Source: DAONFI01 sp035403485
GTDB lineage: Bacteria > Planctomycetota > Phycisphaerae > SM23-33
Direction of reading: 5' to 3'
Length of the DNA stretch: 8,741 bases
Assembly (NCBI GenBank): GCA_964536835.1
Contig: CAZIAZ010000067.1
Span: 1-8,741 of the forward strand
The translations under genes and the position numbers were made by a program. Shown in pieces: positions 1 through 6,374 of the stretch (the stretch's first letter is position 1; every line of letters begins with the position of its first letter). A model generated the notes under the pieces. That model had not been told where the DNA came from. It did no database searches and saw only the letters and a list, made by a program, of their open reading frames with translations.

Positions 1-1
1 T

Positions 2-1120
2 CCCAGCAAAATAGGCGGAGAGGTCAAGGACTTCTCGGGGCCGCCGGAAAGCGTCATGCTCGCCCATGAAGCAAAAAAACTCGACTGGTTCGCTCAATTC
101 GCCGTAGCCGCCAGCGCAGAAGCCGTCAAAGACTGCGGCATAGATTTCGATACGATTGACCGTAATCGGTGCGGCGTCATAGTCGGCAGCGGCATCGGCG
201 GGCTGCAGACTCTTCAGGAACAGCACAGGCGAATGCTGGACAAGGGGCCGACCAAATCGAGCCCGTTCACCGTGCCGCGGCTGATGGGCAATGCCGCCGG
301 CGCTCACATAGCCATCCTGTTCGGCCTCGGCGGCCCGAATTTCGGCTGCGTGACGGCGTGCGCGTCGGCTGCACACTCAATCGGCCAGGCGATGAGAGCC
401 ATCCAGAACAACGAAGCCGACCTCATCATAACCGGCGGCAGCGAAGCCGCTCTATGCGAAATCGGCATGTCGAGCTTCTGTGCACTCAAAGGTCTGAGCA
501 CACGCAATGACGACCCGCAGCACGCATCGCGGCCGTGGGACGCAGACCGCGACGGCTTCCTGCTGGCAGAAGGCGCAGGATGCATTACTATCGAAGAACT
601 GGAATTCGCCAAAGCCCGCGGCGCGAGAATATACGCCGAACTTATCGGTTATGGCGCCACCTGCGACGCCAGCCATATAACCGCACCTGACCCGGAAGGC
701 AAAGGCGCGGTACGTGCAATGGAAATCTGCCTCGCCGACGCAGGCCTCGCACCGGCTGAGCTGGATTACATAAACGCCCACGGCACAAGCACGCAGCTTG
801 GTGACAGGGCTGAAATTACAGCTATAAAGAAGGTTTTCGGCGATCACGCCACAAACGGCCTGCTCGTCTCTTCCACAAAAAGTCTCACCGGCCATCTGCT
901 TGGCGCATCCGGCGGCGTGGAAATCATCGCATGCGTAAAAGCCATCCAGGAAGGCATAGTACCAGGAACATATAACCTGAACAATCCTGACGAGGCGTGC
1001 GAGGGCATGGATCTTGTTCCAAATGCCCCGCGGAAGAAGGCAATCAAGACTGCGCTGTCCAACAGTTTCGGCTTCGGCGGCCACAATGGATGCCTGATTA
1101 TCCGCAAATATGAAGAATAA
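2..1120 (+). CDS. fabF: 3-oxoacyl-[acyl-carrier-protein] synthase II (KAS II), 5'-truncated by the window edge
   Basis: The product is the condensing enzyme that extends acyl-ACP with malonyl-ACP in cytoplasmic type II fatty-acid synthesis. The reading frame is open from base 2, so the first visible ATG (56) is internal. About 372 residues are present against the usual 410-415, so about 40 N-terminal residues are missing. The full thiolase-fold Cys-His-His set is visible: the nucleophile Cys in TACASA (codon at 359), the His of NAHGTSTQLGD (codon at 779) and the His of KSLTGHLLGASGG (codon at 893). The C-terminal glycine-rich loop NSFGFGGHN is also there. The spacing between the three residues fits FabF closely, and the sequence shows no break. 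KAS I (FabB) is the alternative, but the SSTKSLTGHLLGASG stretch and the length fit FabF better. The gene ends just before a terminator, so it is probably the last gene of its operon. An acpP or fabG gene upstream would be expected but lies outside the window. Confidence 0.96.
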   Translation, partial: PSKIGGEVKDFSGPPESVMLAHEAKKLDWFAQFAVAASAEAVKDCGIDFDTIDRNRCGVIVGSGIGGLQTLQEQHRRMLDKGPTKSSPFTVPRLMGNAAGAHIAILFGLGGPNFGCVTACASAAHSIGQAMRAIQNNEADLIITGGSEAALCEIGMSSFCALKGLSTRNDDPQHASRPWDADRDGFLLAEGAGCITIEELEFAKARGARIYAELIGYGATCDASHITAPDPEGKGAVRAMEICLADAGLAPAELDYINAHGTSTQLGDRAEITAIKKVFGDHATNGLLVSSTKSLTGHLLGASGGVEIIACVKAIQEGIVPGTYNLNNPDEACEGMDLVPNAPRKKAIKTALSNSFGFGGHNGCLIIRKYEE

Positions 1121-1138
1121 CGATTGCAGCTGAAAAAC

Positions 1139-1191
1139 AAAGGCGATGCGTTAAAGTTGTTAAAACTATTCTAAAACGCATCGCCTTTTTT
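1139..1191. terminator. Probable bidirectional intrinsic terminator between fabF and the GH20 gene
   Basis: A 14-bp perfect stem pairs 1139-1152 (containing AGGCGATGCGTT) with 1175-1188. It is followed by a T run to 1191 on the plus strand and preceded by an A-rich run (1133-1140) that becomes a T-rich run on the minus strand. The 22-base loop holds a second small stem, AGTT (1155-1158) with AACT (1164-1167). The hairpin lies 18 bases after the fabF stop and about 30 bases after the stop of the convergent glycosidase, so it can serve both genes. Confidence 0.9.
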
Positions 1192-1222
1192 GTTGTAAAA
1201 AAGAACATCCTGCATACGTAAA

Positions 1223-3103
1223 TTACCACAACAGCGAAGATGAACTCATCGCCAGTCTGCTCCACGTACAGCCGGGTACTGCCGACGACTCCGCCACACC
1301 TTTGCCAGCGTCGAACTCAGGGACAGTCGCAATTTTGCCGGCGATGAACTCATTTAGCGTTACCGCCATCTCTTCCCAGCGTGCAATTTGTCCGCCAAAT
1401 CTGATTTGCATAACGTCAAGGCCAAACCTCTTGTTGCGGTTCAGCCACTGCCTGCGGAAAACTGCGGCAAAATCGCGTAATGCCCCAATAATCGCCGGAA
1501 TCCCATTTTCTGCGATATCTTTGACGGTTGCAATATCGCGTACAGAGCAGGCTGTCGATAATCCGTTCTGAAGTTCAACCTTGTCGGCTAAAAACGTCGC
1601 AGCCTTGAATGCCAGGGCGATGCAGCCGCCGGCGGTTTGATTTTCAAACGGCTTGAGACTTTCGGCCAGGCTGCGATAATGCCTGACAATCGATGCATAT
1701 CCATCCGGAAGTTTTTTGGAGATTTCCCGTAGATATTTCATCATAAGCGGGTCGTCCCACAGCAGCAGAGATGCCTGTACCTTCTCATTCTCCCAAAAAG
1801 CGTAATCAAGCTGCGACGCAATTTGATGAACATGGTAACTTCCGCCACATATCGTCCCAAAACTCTTCTCGATGTCGGCGGCCGTTCCCTTTTCGCCGAA
1901 TGCCATATCAGCCGCCCTGCACAGCTCAGCCAGCGATGAATCGAATTCGCAATATGCCCCGTCGTCACCCCACATGGTGAACAGAATCTCGGCGAGTTTT
2001 GAGTCGCGGCATGCCTCGATGCACGGCTGAACGGTGGCATGCGTAAGCTCGTGGTCACACCAGAGCTTGCCCCATGTCCAAATTCCGGAGGCCATCATAG
2101 GCTCATGGCCCAATTCACGATGCCGCTTAATCCATTCCGAATAAAACTCGCGTTCGCGATGATAGTAATCCCAGTAAACCAAATCCACGTTCGCCGGAAT
2201 CTGCCGCTTTACGTCGTCGGGAATGACGGTTTCAGGGGCATAATAATCCTGCCTGGAGTTACCCAGCCGAAAATACATGTCCGACCATATCATAGGCCTC
2301 AAACCATACTTTTCGCATATCTCGCCAACCCTGCCGAGATGACGATTGAAAATGTCAAATCCCCTCTCATAACCGTAAATATCCATGAACCGGCCGCGGC
2401 CGAGATCATGCGTCTCGTCCATGCCGATATGAATCCGTTCAGTCGACAGAGTCCGGCTCCAGAAGGCTATCATCTTTTCGATGAGTTCATATGTTTTGGG
2501 TTCATTGACCAGCAGTACATTACGGGTGTCTTTTACTGGCTGATAGGCGGCCCACTGCAATATCTGTTCCATATGGCCGAGCACCTGGATGCAGGCGACA
2601 AGCTCTATGCCCAATTTTTTCGCATAATCGTCCAATTCGCGGATTTCTTCGGCAGTATAGGGCCCTCGCATGTATCCAAAATACGGCTCGTCGGGCAATT
2701 CGTATGTGTCCTCCGTATACAGCATGGCCATATTGTAACCCATCAACGCAAGCCGCAGCAGCCATCCTTTGAAATGCTCGACCGTCATCACCGCATTCCT
2801 GGAACAGTCAAGCATTATGCCCAGAGTTTTAAAAACGGCAGTCTCATCGCAATCGCGGCCAGCCATCACCAGCCCGACGCCCCTGGCTGCACCGCTCACG
2901 CTATCGTACTCAACAGTCACACTGTCGCCCTGCCGCATCACCAGAAGACGTCCTGAATTTTCACGGCGGCGGAACGACAGCCGGCAGCCGTCGCCCCCCT
3001 GTCGCTCGAACAACGGATAATATTCCCCGACGGCATCAAGCATCCGATGCAATTCTGCGGGAGTCTGTGACCTGTCCCATGCGAACTCGGCGTCGAATTT
3101 CAT
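1223..3103 (-). CDS. GH20 beta-N-acetylhexosaminidase, GcnA-like (cytoplasmic exo-glycosidase)
   Basis: The product is predicted to release terminal N-acetylglucosamine or N-acetylgalactosamine from glycans by the substrate-assisted mechanism of family GH20. With the start at 3103 it is 626 residues, close to the known GcnA-type enzymes. A small N-terminal beta domain (about 1-90) leads into a TIM barrel opening at GIMLDCSRNAV, with MGYNMAMLYTEDTYE and EPYFGYMRGPYT following, as in the GcnA-like subfamily. The catalytic Asp-Glu pair lies in HIGMDETHDLGRG (Asp229-Glu230). IWTWGKLW near 340-350 probably forms part of the sugar pocket. A helical C-terminal domain completes the protein. No signal peptide or membrane segment is visible, so it should act in the cytoplasm on imported oligosaccharides. 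The frame can also begin at a TTG at 3118, but AAAGG (3111-3115) lies inside that extension, 7 bases before the ATG at 3103, which favours the ATG. The gene diverges from an AraC regulator. No transporter is adjacent. The family is sure; the exact substrate is not. Confidence 0.93.
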   Translation of the reverse strand: MKFDAEFAWDRSQTPAELHRMLDAVGEYYPLFERQGGDGCRLSFRRRENSGRLLVMRQGDSVTVEYDSVSGAARGVGLVMAGRDCDETAVFKTLGIMLDCSRNAVMTVEHFKGWLLRLALMGYNMAMLYTEDTYELPDEPYFGYMRGPYTAEEIRELDDYAKKLGIELVACIQVLGHMEQILQWAAYQPVKDTRNVLLVNEPKTYELIEKMIAFWSRTLSTERIHIGMDETHDLGRGRFMDIYGYERGFDIFNRHLGRVGEICEKYGLRPMIWSDMYFRLGNSRQDYYAPETVIPDDVKRQIPANVDLVYWDYYHREREFYSEWIKRHRELGHEPMMASGIWTWGKLWCDHELTHATVQPCIEACRDSKLAEILFTMWGDDGAYCEFDSSLAELCRAADMAFGEKGTAADIEKSFGTICGGSYHVHQIASQLDYAFWENEKVQASLLLWDDPLMMKYLREISKKLPDGYASIVRHYRSLAESLKPFENQTAGGCIALAFKAATFLADKVELQNGLSTACSVRDIATVKDIAENGIPAIIGALRDFAAVFRRQWLNRNKRFGLDVMQIRFGGQIARWEEMAVTLNEFIAGKIATVPEFDAGKGVAESSAVPGCTWSRLAMSSSSLLW

Positions 3104-3110
3104 TTTAAAA

Positions 3111-3116
3111 CCTTTC
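3111..3116 (-). promoter_or_regulatory. Ribosome binding site that sets the GH20 start
   Basis: Read on the minus strand this is GAAAGG, ending 7 bases before the ATG at 3103. It falls inside the alternative TTG-start reading (3118), which has no comparable site upstream. This supports ATG 3103 as the true start. Confidence 0.65.
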
Positions 3117-3132
3117 AATAATGGATAAAACG

Positions 3133-3138
3133 ATTATC
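3133..3138 (-). promoter_or_regulatory. Candidate -10 box for the GH20 gene
   Basis: The minus strand reads GATAAT followed by CG, about 30 bases upstream of the ATG at 3103. No good -35 hexamer lies 16-18 bases further upstream, where the minus strand reads roughly AAAGGT. That is what an activator-dependent promoter might look like, but the call rests on one AT-rich hexamer in an AT-rich gap. Confidence 0.3.
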
Positions 3139-3180
3139 TTATTTAAACAATAAAAACCTTTTTTGTCTGCAATTAATAGT

Positions 3181-3186
3181 TATAAT
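3181..3186 (+). promoter_or_regulatory. Candidate -10 box (TATAAT) for the araC-family gene
   Basis: This is a perfect sigma-70 -10 consensus placed 42 bases before the start codon at 3229, giving a leader of about 35 bases. The -35 position is poor: the best match, TTGTCT at 3163-3168, sits only 12 bases upstream. The promoter may be weak or need an activator. Confidence 0.45.
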
Positions 3187-3228
3187 CGATGTCGTAAAAT
3201 ATGGAAATGGATATTTCAACCATAAAAA

Positions 3229-4077
3229 ATGCCAAAACGAAACAGCAAATACGAAATAAACTACCTCCCGATTCCACCGAATATAGCAGGCATACTTCGG
3301 CAGAGCGGGCTGATGTTCTACTGCTATTACGACAATGTAAAGTCAGGCATAAAAGATTTCTCCCGCATGAGAACTTTTGATTATTACTGTCTGCTGCAAT
3401 TCGTCGACGGCAACGGTTATTTCAAAGACGACGCCCATCCAGTGCCCGTGAAAATTCCGCGGGAAGGCGGGCTGATAGTAATCCCTGGAGCACGACAGGA
3501 ATACGGCGCTGAGCTTGATTGCTTCGTCGAGGACTCCGTTTGCTTCTACGGCCCAGCCGCCGACGCACTTTTCAACGCGGGCATTATCCGCCAGGGAATA
3601 ATCCACTTCGGGAAAGAACGGCGACTGCTGCCGATTATCGAAAAAATCAGAACAGGCCTTCTCAGCAGTTATCTCGAAGCGAATGTCATGCTCATGCAGC
3701 TGCTGTTCGACCTGCACTGGCAAAATCACGCAGGCAAAGATTTCGCATCAGCCGGCAATATCGAACAGCTGCTTCAACAGATAAATCGCAAACAACAACA
3801 GATGTGGACTGTAAAAAAAATGGCCAAGTTTTGCAGCATAAGCGAAAATCATCTGCGAAGGCTTTTCCGCCGACACACGGGCATGCCACCCAAACAATAC
3901 CTCGAACAGTGCAAAATGCGGTCAGCCACCGAACTGCTTATCGGCACAGACCTGAAAATAGCGGAAATCGCGGCTCAACTGGGCTACGACGACCCGTACC
4001 ATTTTATACGGCGATTCAGTACGAAAATCGGCATCTCGCCAGGAATGTACAGAAAACAACATCTATCGCGATTCTGA
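3229..4077 (+). CDS. AraC/XylS-family transcriptional regulator
   Basis: This 282-residue DNA-binding regulator has the usual AraC layout and length. The C-terminal 90 residues carry two helix-turn-helix units. The first is around 194-215 (TVKKMAKFCSISENHLRRLF). The second is around 243-264 (KIAEIAAQLGYDDPYHFIRR), followed by the family signature ending FSTKIGISPGMYR. The N-terminal part (about 25-165) is a variable region, probably a cupin-like sugar-sensing and dimerisation domain. I infer that from position and from a beta-rich pattern such as PREGGLIVIPGARQEY. ATG 3229 is the first possible start because an in-frame TAA lies at 3223; no strong ribosome binding site precedes it. The gene is divergent from the GH20 hexosaminidase, so it probably controls that gene and itself in response to an amino-sugar ligand. 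It has its own terminator downstream. Family assignment is firm; target and ligand are inference. Confidence 0.93.
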   Translation: MPKRNSKYEINYLPIPPNIAGILRQSGLMFYCYYDNVKSGIKDFSRMRTFDYYCLLQFVDGNGYFKDDAHPVPVKIPREGGLIVIPGARQEYGAELDCFVEDSVCFYGPAADALFNAGIIRQGIIHFGKERRLLPIIEKIRTGLLSSYLEANVMLMQLLFDLHWQNHAGKDFASAGNIEQLLQQINRKQQQMWTVKKMAKFCSISENHLRRLFRRHTGMPPKQYLEQCKMRSATELLIGTDLKIAEIAAQLGYDDPYHFIRRFSTKIGISPGMYRKQHLSRF

Positions 4078-4116
4078 AAAGCTGCAAGTTGCATCCCACT
4101 GTTTACTGAAACTTAT

Positions 4117-4159
4117 TGTCGCTCAGGATGAATATCTACGGCAACTGGCGACATTTTTT
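4117..4159 (+). terminator. Intrinsic terminator of the araC-family gene
   Basis: TGTCGC (4117-4122) pairs with GCGACA (4148-4153). After a single bulged T at 4123, CAG (4124-4126) pairs with CTG (4145-4147), giving a 9-bp stem with an 18-base loop. Six T residues follow at 4154-4159. It lies 40 bases after the stop codon and separates the regulator from the pilus block. Confidence 0.75.
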
Positions 4160-4221
4160 ACCCACACTGCGACAGAATTGCACTTTTCAGCCCAAGTGAC
4201 CAACAAAAAAAGTAAAAACCC

Positions 4222-4251
4222 TTGACCAATGCCGCATGATTGACGTATTAT
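4222..4251 (+). promoter_or_regulatory. Sigma-70-type promoter of the pilus ATPase block
   Basis: TTGACC (4222-4227) and TATTAT (4246-4251) are spaced by 18 bases. An A-rich stretch from 4203 to 4218 just upstream resembles an UP element. The predicted start of transcription is near 4258, about 280 bases before the first PilB start. This is the best promoter match in the window. Confidence 0.6.
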
Positions 4252-4257
4252 AGGCAC

Positions 4258-4536
4258 TCATAATCCGGTTCTGCTCCGTAAAATTTTGACAGTAATATGA
4301 CAAAAGTCAGTCCGGCAGAAACCTGAAACTGGAAAATTTAAAGCCATCATAATAATCATATTTGTAATATCTCTTTTCCAGGCCAGGATAATGCGGCGGC
4401 TGTCTGCGGGGTTGACGACCGTCGACATTCCCAATCGGCCAGTCCATATTAACGATTATCAGTGTATACAGCATAGCTGAAATGCAGTCAGCGTCTTTAT
4501 ATACTTCATATTGTTCTTTTTGCGAGTAAGTTGGAT
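4258..4536 (+). other. Long untranslated leader ahead of the first pilB, function unknown
   Basis: About 280 bases separate the predicted transcription start from the first PilB codon. No convincing gene lies here. The 5' part can fold: TTCTGC (4269-4274) pairs with GCAGAA (4315-4320) around an inner hairpin TGAC-AAAA-GTCA (4298-4309). A GC-rich island (about 4381-4445) sits inside otherwise AT-rich sequence. A 29-codon frame (4391-4480) and a minus-strand 78-codon frame (4307-4543) are open but look like chance. I recognise no known riboswitch; I looked in particular for a GEMM cyclic-di-GMP motif and did not see one. Confidence 0.4.
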
Positions 4537-6252
4537 ATGGCACGAAAAAACAAGAAACTAGGCGAAATTTTGTGTGATTGGGGGGCAGTTACGAAGGCAG
4601 GTCTGGAGGAGGCATTGGAATACGGACGCAACGAGGGGATGAAAATCGGCGAAGCGCTTATATCGCTTGGCATGGTCGAAGAAGACGATGTCACCAAAGC
4701 ATTGGCGGAACAGCTTGGGGTTGAATACATAAACCTCGAAAATTACGTAGTCCAGACGGCTGAAACCGCCATGCTATCGGAGGATAGAATAAAACGTCAT
4801 CTCGTCCTGCCTGTTGGCCGGAATAGCGCCGGCCGGCTGAAAGTGGCGATGGTGGATCCAAACGACCTCGAAACGCTCGACATGCTGCGTTTCATCCTCA
4901 ATGAAGACCCCGTTCCATGTATCGTAAGTAAAACTCAGATTCGCAATTATATTGACCAGCACGTCTCATCCCAGATATCTCTCGATGAAGAAGTCCACAA
5001 ATTCGAAACCGACGAAAATGGCACACCAGTAAAAAAAGCGGAAGCAGGCGAAGAGGCTGACGACTCCGCGCCGGTAGTCCGCCTGGTTTCGATGATTATA
5101 AACGAAGCCGTCAAAATGCGGGCCAGCGATATTCATATAGAACCCATGACTAACCGCGTTCGTGTCCGTTATCGCATCGACGGCGTCTGCATCGAGCGTG
5201 ACAACATTCCCAAAAGAATGCAGGGCGCGGTTATAAACCGTTTTAAGATATTGTCCGGCATGGATTTGGCAGAAAAACGCGTTCCGCTCGACGGCCGAAT
5301 CAAGATGTCGATTAGCAAGCAGCAGATTGATTTCCGTGTATCATGCTTGCCGGCGTATCATGGCGAAAGCGTTGTTTTGCGTATTTTGCGGCCGGATGCC
5401 GCCAAACTCGGCTTGGTAAATCTGGGGTTTGAAGAATCGGACAATCAGCTTTTCCAGAAAATAATCAAGCGGCCGAACGGCATATTTCTGGTTACGGGGC
5501 CAACCGGCTCGGGCAAAACCACTACCCTTTACTCGGCACTGAACGAACTGAACCGCCCTGACCGGAAAATCATCACGGCGGAAGACCCTGTTGAATACAA
5601 TTTCACCGGCATTAACCAGTGCCAGGTTCGAGACGACATCGGATTGACCTTTGCATCCATCCTCAGGTCAATGTTACGTCAGGCGCCGAACATCATTCTC
5701 GTCGGCGAAATTCGTGACCTTGAAGTCGCAGAAGTGGCAATTCAGGCCGCTTTGACAGGACACCTGGTTTTCAGTACACTACATACCAACGATGCGCCGT
5801 CGGCTTTGACGCGTCTTATTGATATGGGCGTCAAACCGTTCCTTGTGGCAAGCTCGGTTCAGGCAATTATGGCTCAGCGGCTTGTGCGACGCATTTGTCC
5901 GGATTGCAAAAGTGTGGACGAATCGCCCAATCTGCGTACGCTGAAGCTCCTCGGCTTCCGGCCGGAAGAGATTGAAAATTCAACATTTTATGTAGGCAAA
6001 GGTTGCAATTCCTGCAACGGCTCAGGCTACCGAGGCCGTCAGGGCATTTTCGAAATCATGGAACTGACCAGCCAGATTCGCCAGATGACATTCGAACGCG
6101 CAACGCTTGCGGAAATACGCAAGGCGGCAAAGGCGGCGGGCATGAAAAATCTGCTCGAAGATGGCAAAATGAAGATAAAAAACGGCATTACCACGCCGGA
6201 AGAACTGCTACGAATCACCCAGGTCGAAGAATTGGTCTCTGAAGAAGAGTAA
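4537..6252 (+). CDS. PilB/GspE-type pilus assembly / type II secretion ATPase (first copy)
   Basis: This is the hexameric cytoplasmic motor ATPase that drives pilin or pseudopilin assembly at the inner membrane. With the ATG at 4537 it has 571 residues, normal for PilB/GspE. Residues 7-59 form an MshEN-type domain: two 24-residue motifs (from KLGEIL and from KIGEAL) separated by 5 residues. The N2 domain carries ASDIHIEP and RVRYRIDG. The core has Walker A GPTGSGKT (321-328), the Asp box ITAEDPVEY (346-354), Walker B LVGEIRD (388-394) and the His box TGHLVFSTLHTND (407-419). A zinc-binding tetracysteine follows, CPDC (454, 457) and CNSC (490, 493), which marks an assembly rather than a retraction ATPase. 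A TTG at 4531 would add two residues; ATG is preferred, though neither has a strong ribosome binding site. The usual acidic RQDPD before Walker B reads RQAPN here (381-385). PilB and GspE cannot be told apart from sequence alone; the PilT neighbour favours a type IV pilus. Confidence 0.95.
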   Translation: MARKNKKLGEILCDWGAVTKAGLEEALEYGRNEGMKIGEALISLGMVEEDDVTKALAEQLGVEYINLENYVVQTAETAMLSEDRIKRHLVLPVGRNSAGRLKVAMVDPNDLETLDMLRFILNEDPVPCIVSKTQIRNYIDQHVSSQISLDEEVHKFETDENGTPVKKAEAGEEADDSAPVVRLVSMIINEAVKMRASDIHIEPMTNRVRVRYRIDGVCIERDNIPKRMQGAVINRFKILSGMDLAEKRVPLDGRIKMSISKQQIDFRVSCLPAYHGESVVLRILRPDAAKLGLVNLGFEESDNQLFQKIIKRPNGIFLVTGPTGSGKTTTLYSALNELNRPDRKIITAEDPVEYNFTGINQCQVRDDIGLTFASILRSMLRQAPNIILVGEIRDLEVAEVAIQAALTGHLVFSTLHTNDAPSALTRLIDMGVKPFLVASSVQAIMAQRLVRRICPDCKSVDESPNLRTLKLLGFRPEEIENSTFYVGKGCNSCNGSGYRGRQGIFEIMELTSQIRQMTFERATLAEIRKAAKAAGMKNLLEDGKMKIKNGITTPEELLRITQVEELVSEEE

Positions 6253-6374
6253 TTTTTTATTTTTCATAACGTTTTATTAACAATATATTAAGAACAAAAT
6301 GGCAGCCGTTTGAAATTTCCGTATTACTTTTGAGTGTAATTGGGAACGAATAATTAGGCTGACAGAAGAGGTGG
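6253..6374 (+). other. AT-rich spacer between the first pilB and pilT
   Basis: The 122 bases contain no hairpin followed by a T run, so transcription may continue through from pilB to pilT. A weak promoter-like pair, TTGAAA (6310-6315) and TGTAAT (6335-6340), has a long 19-base spacer and could give pilT extra independent expression. GAGGTG (6368-6373) is the ribosome binding site region for pilT. Confidence 0.4.

Noticed and set aside
452..1084. A 210-codon minus-strand open frame inside fabF
   Set aside because: It is antisense to a conserved housekeeping gene and is rich in Cys and Ala with no family pattern.
2039..2956. A 305-codon plus-strand open frame inside the GH20 gene
   Set aside because: It lies wholly antisense to a well-supported glycosidase, shows no recognisable domain, and is explained by the codon bias of the real gene.
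3519..4109. A 196-codon plus-strand frame overlapping the AraC gene
   Set aside because: It is Arg-, Thr- and Gln-rich out-of-frame sequence under a clear AraC helix-turn-helix domain.
4286..4291. TTGACA at the start of the leader as a second -35 box
   Set aside because: Nothing like a -10 hexamer lies 16-19 bases downstream.
4391..4480. A 29-codon plus-strand frame in the leader, a possible leader peptide
   Set aside because: AGGA lies only 2 bases before its ATG, the sequence has no run of regulatory codons, and a frame this short is expected by chance.
4258..4536. A GEMM-type cyclic-di-GMP riboswitch ahead of the first PilB
   Set aside because: It was considered because the gene product has an MshEN-type domain, but the conserved core sequence and paired helices of that riboswitch could not be found by eye.
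4307..4543. A 78-codon minus-strand frame across the pilB leader, with a Tyr-rich C-terminal half
   Set aside because: It overlaps the pilB start, has no clear ribosome binding site and no recognisable family. The Tyr runs come from AT-rich triplets. It is kept only as a remark under the leader.
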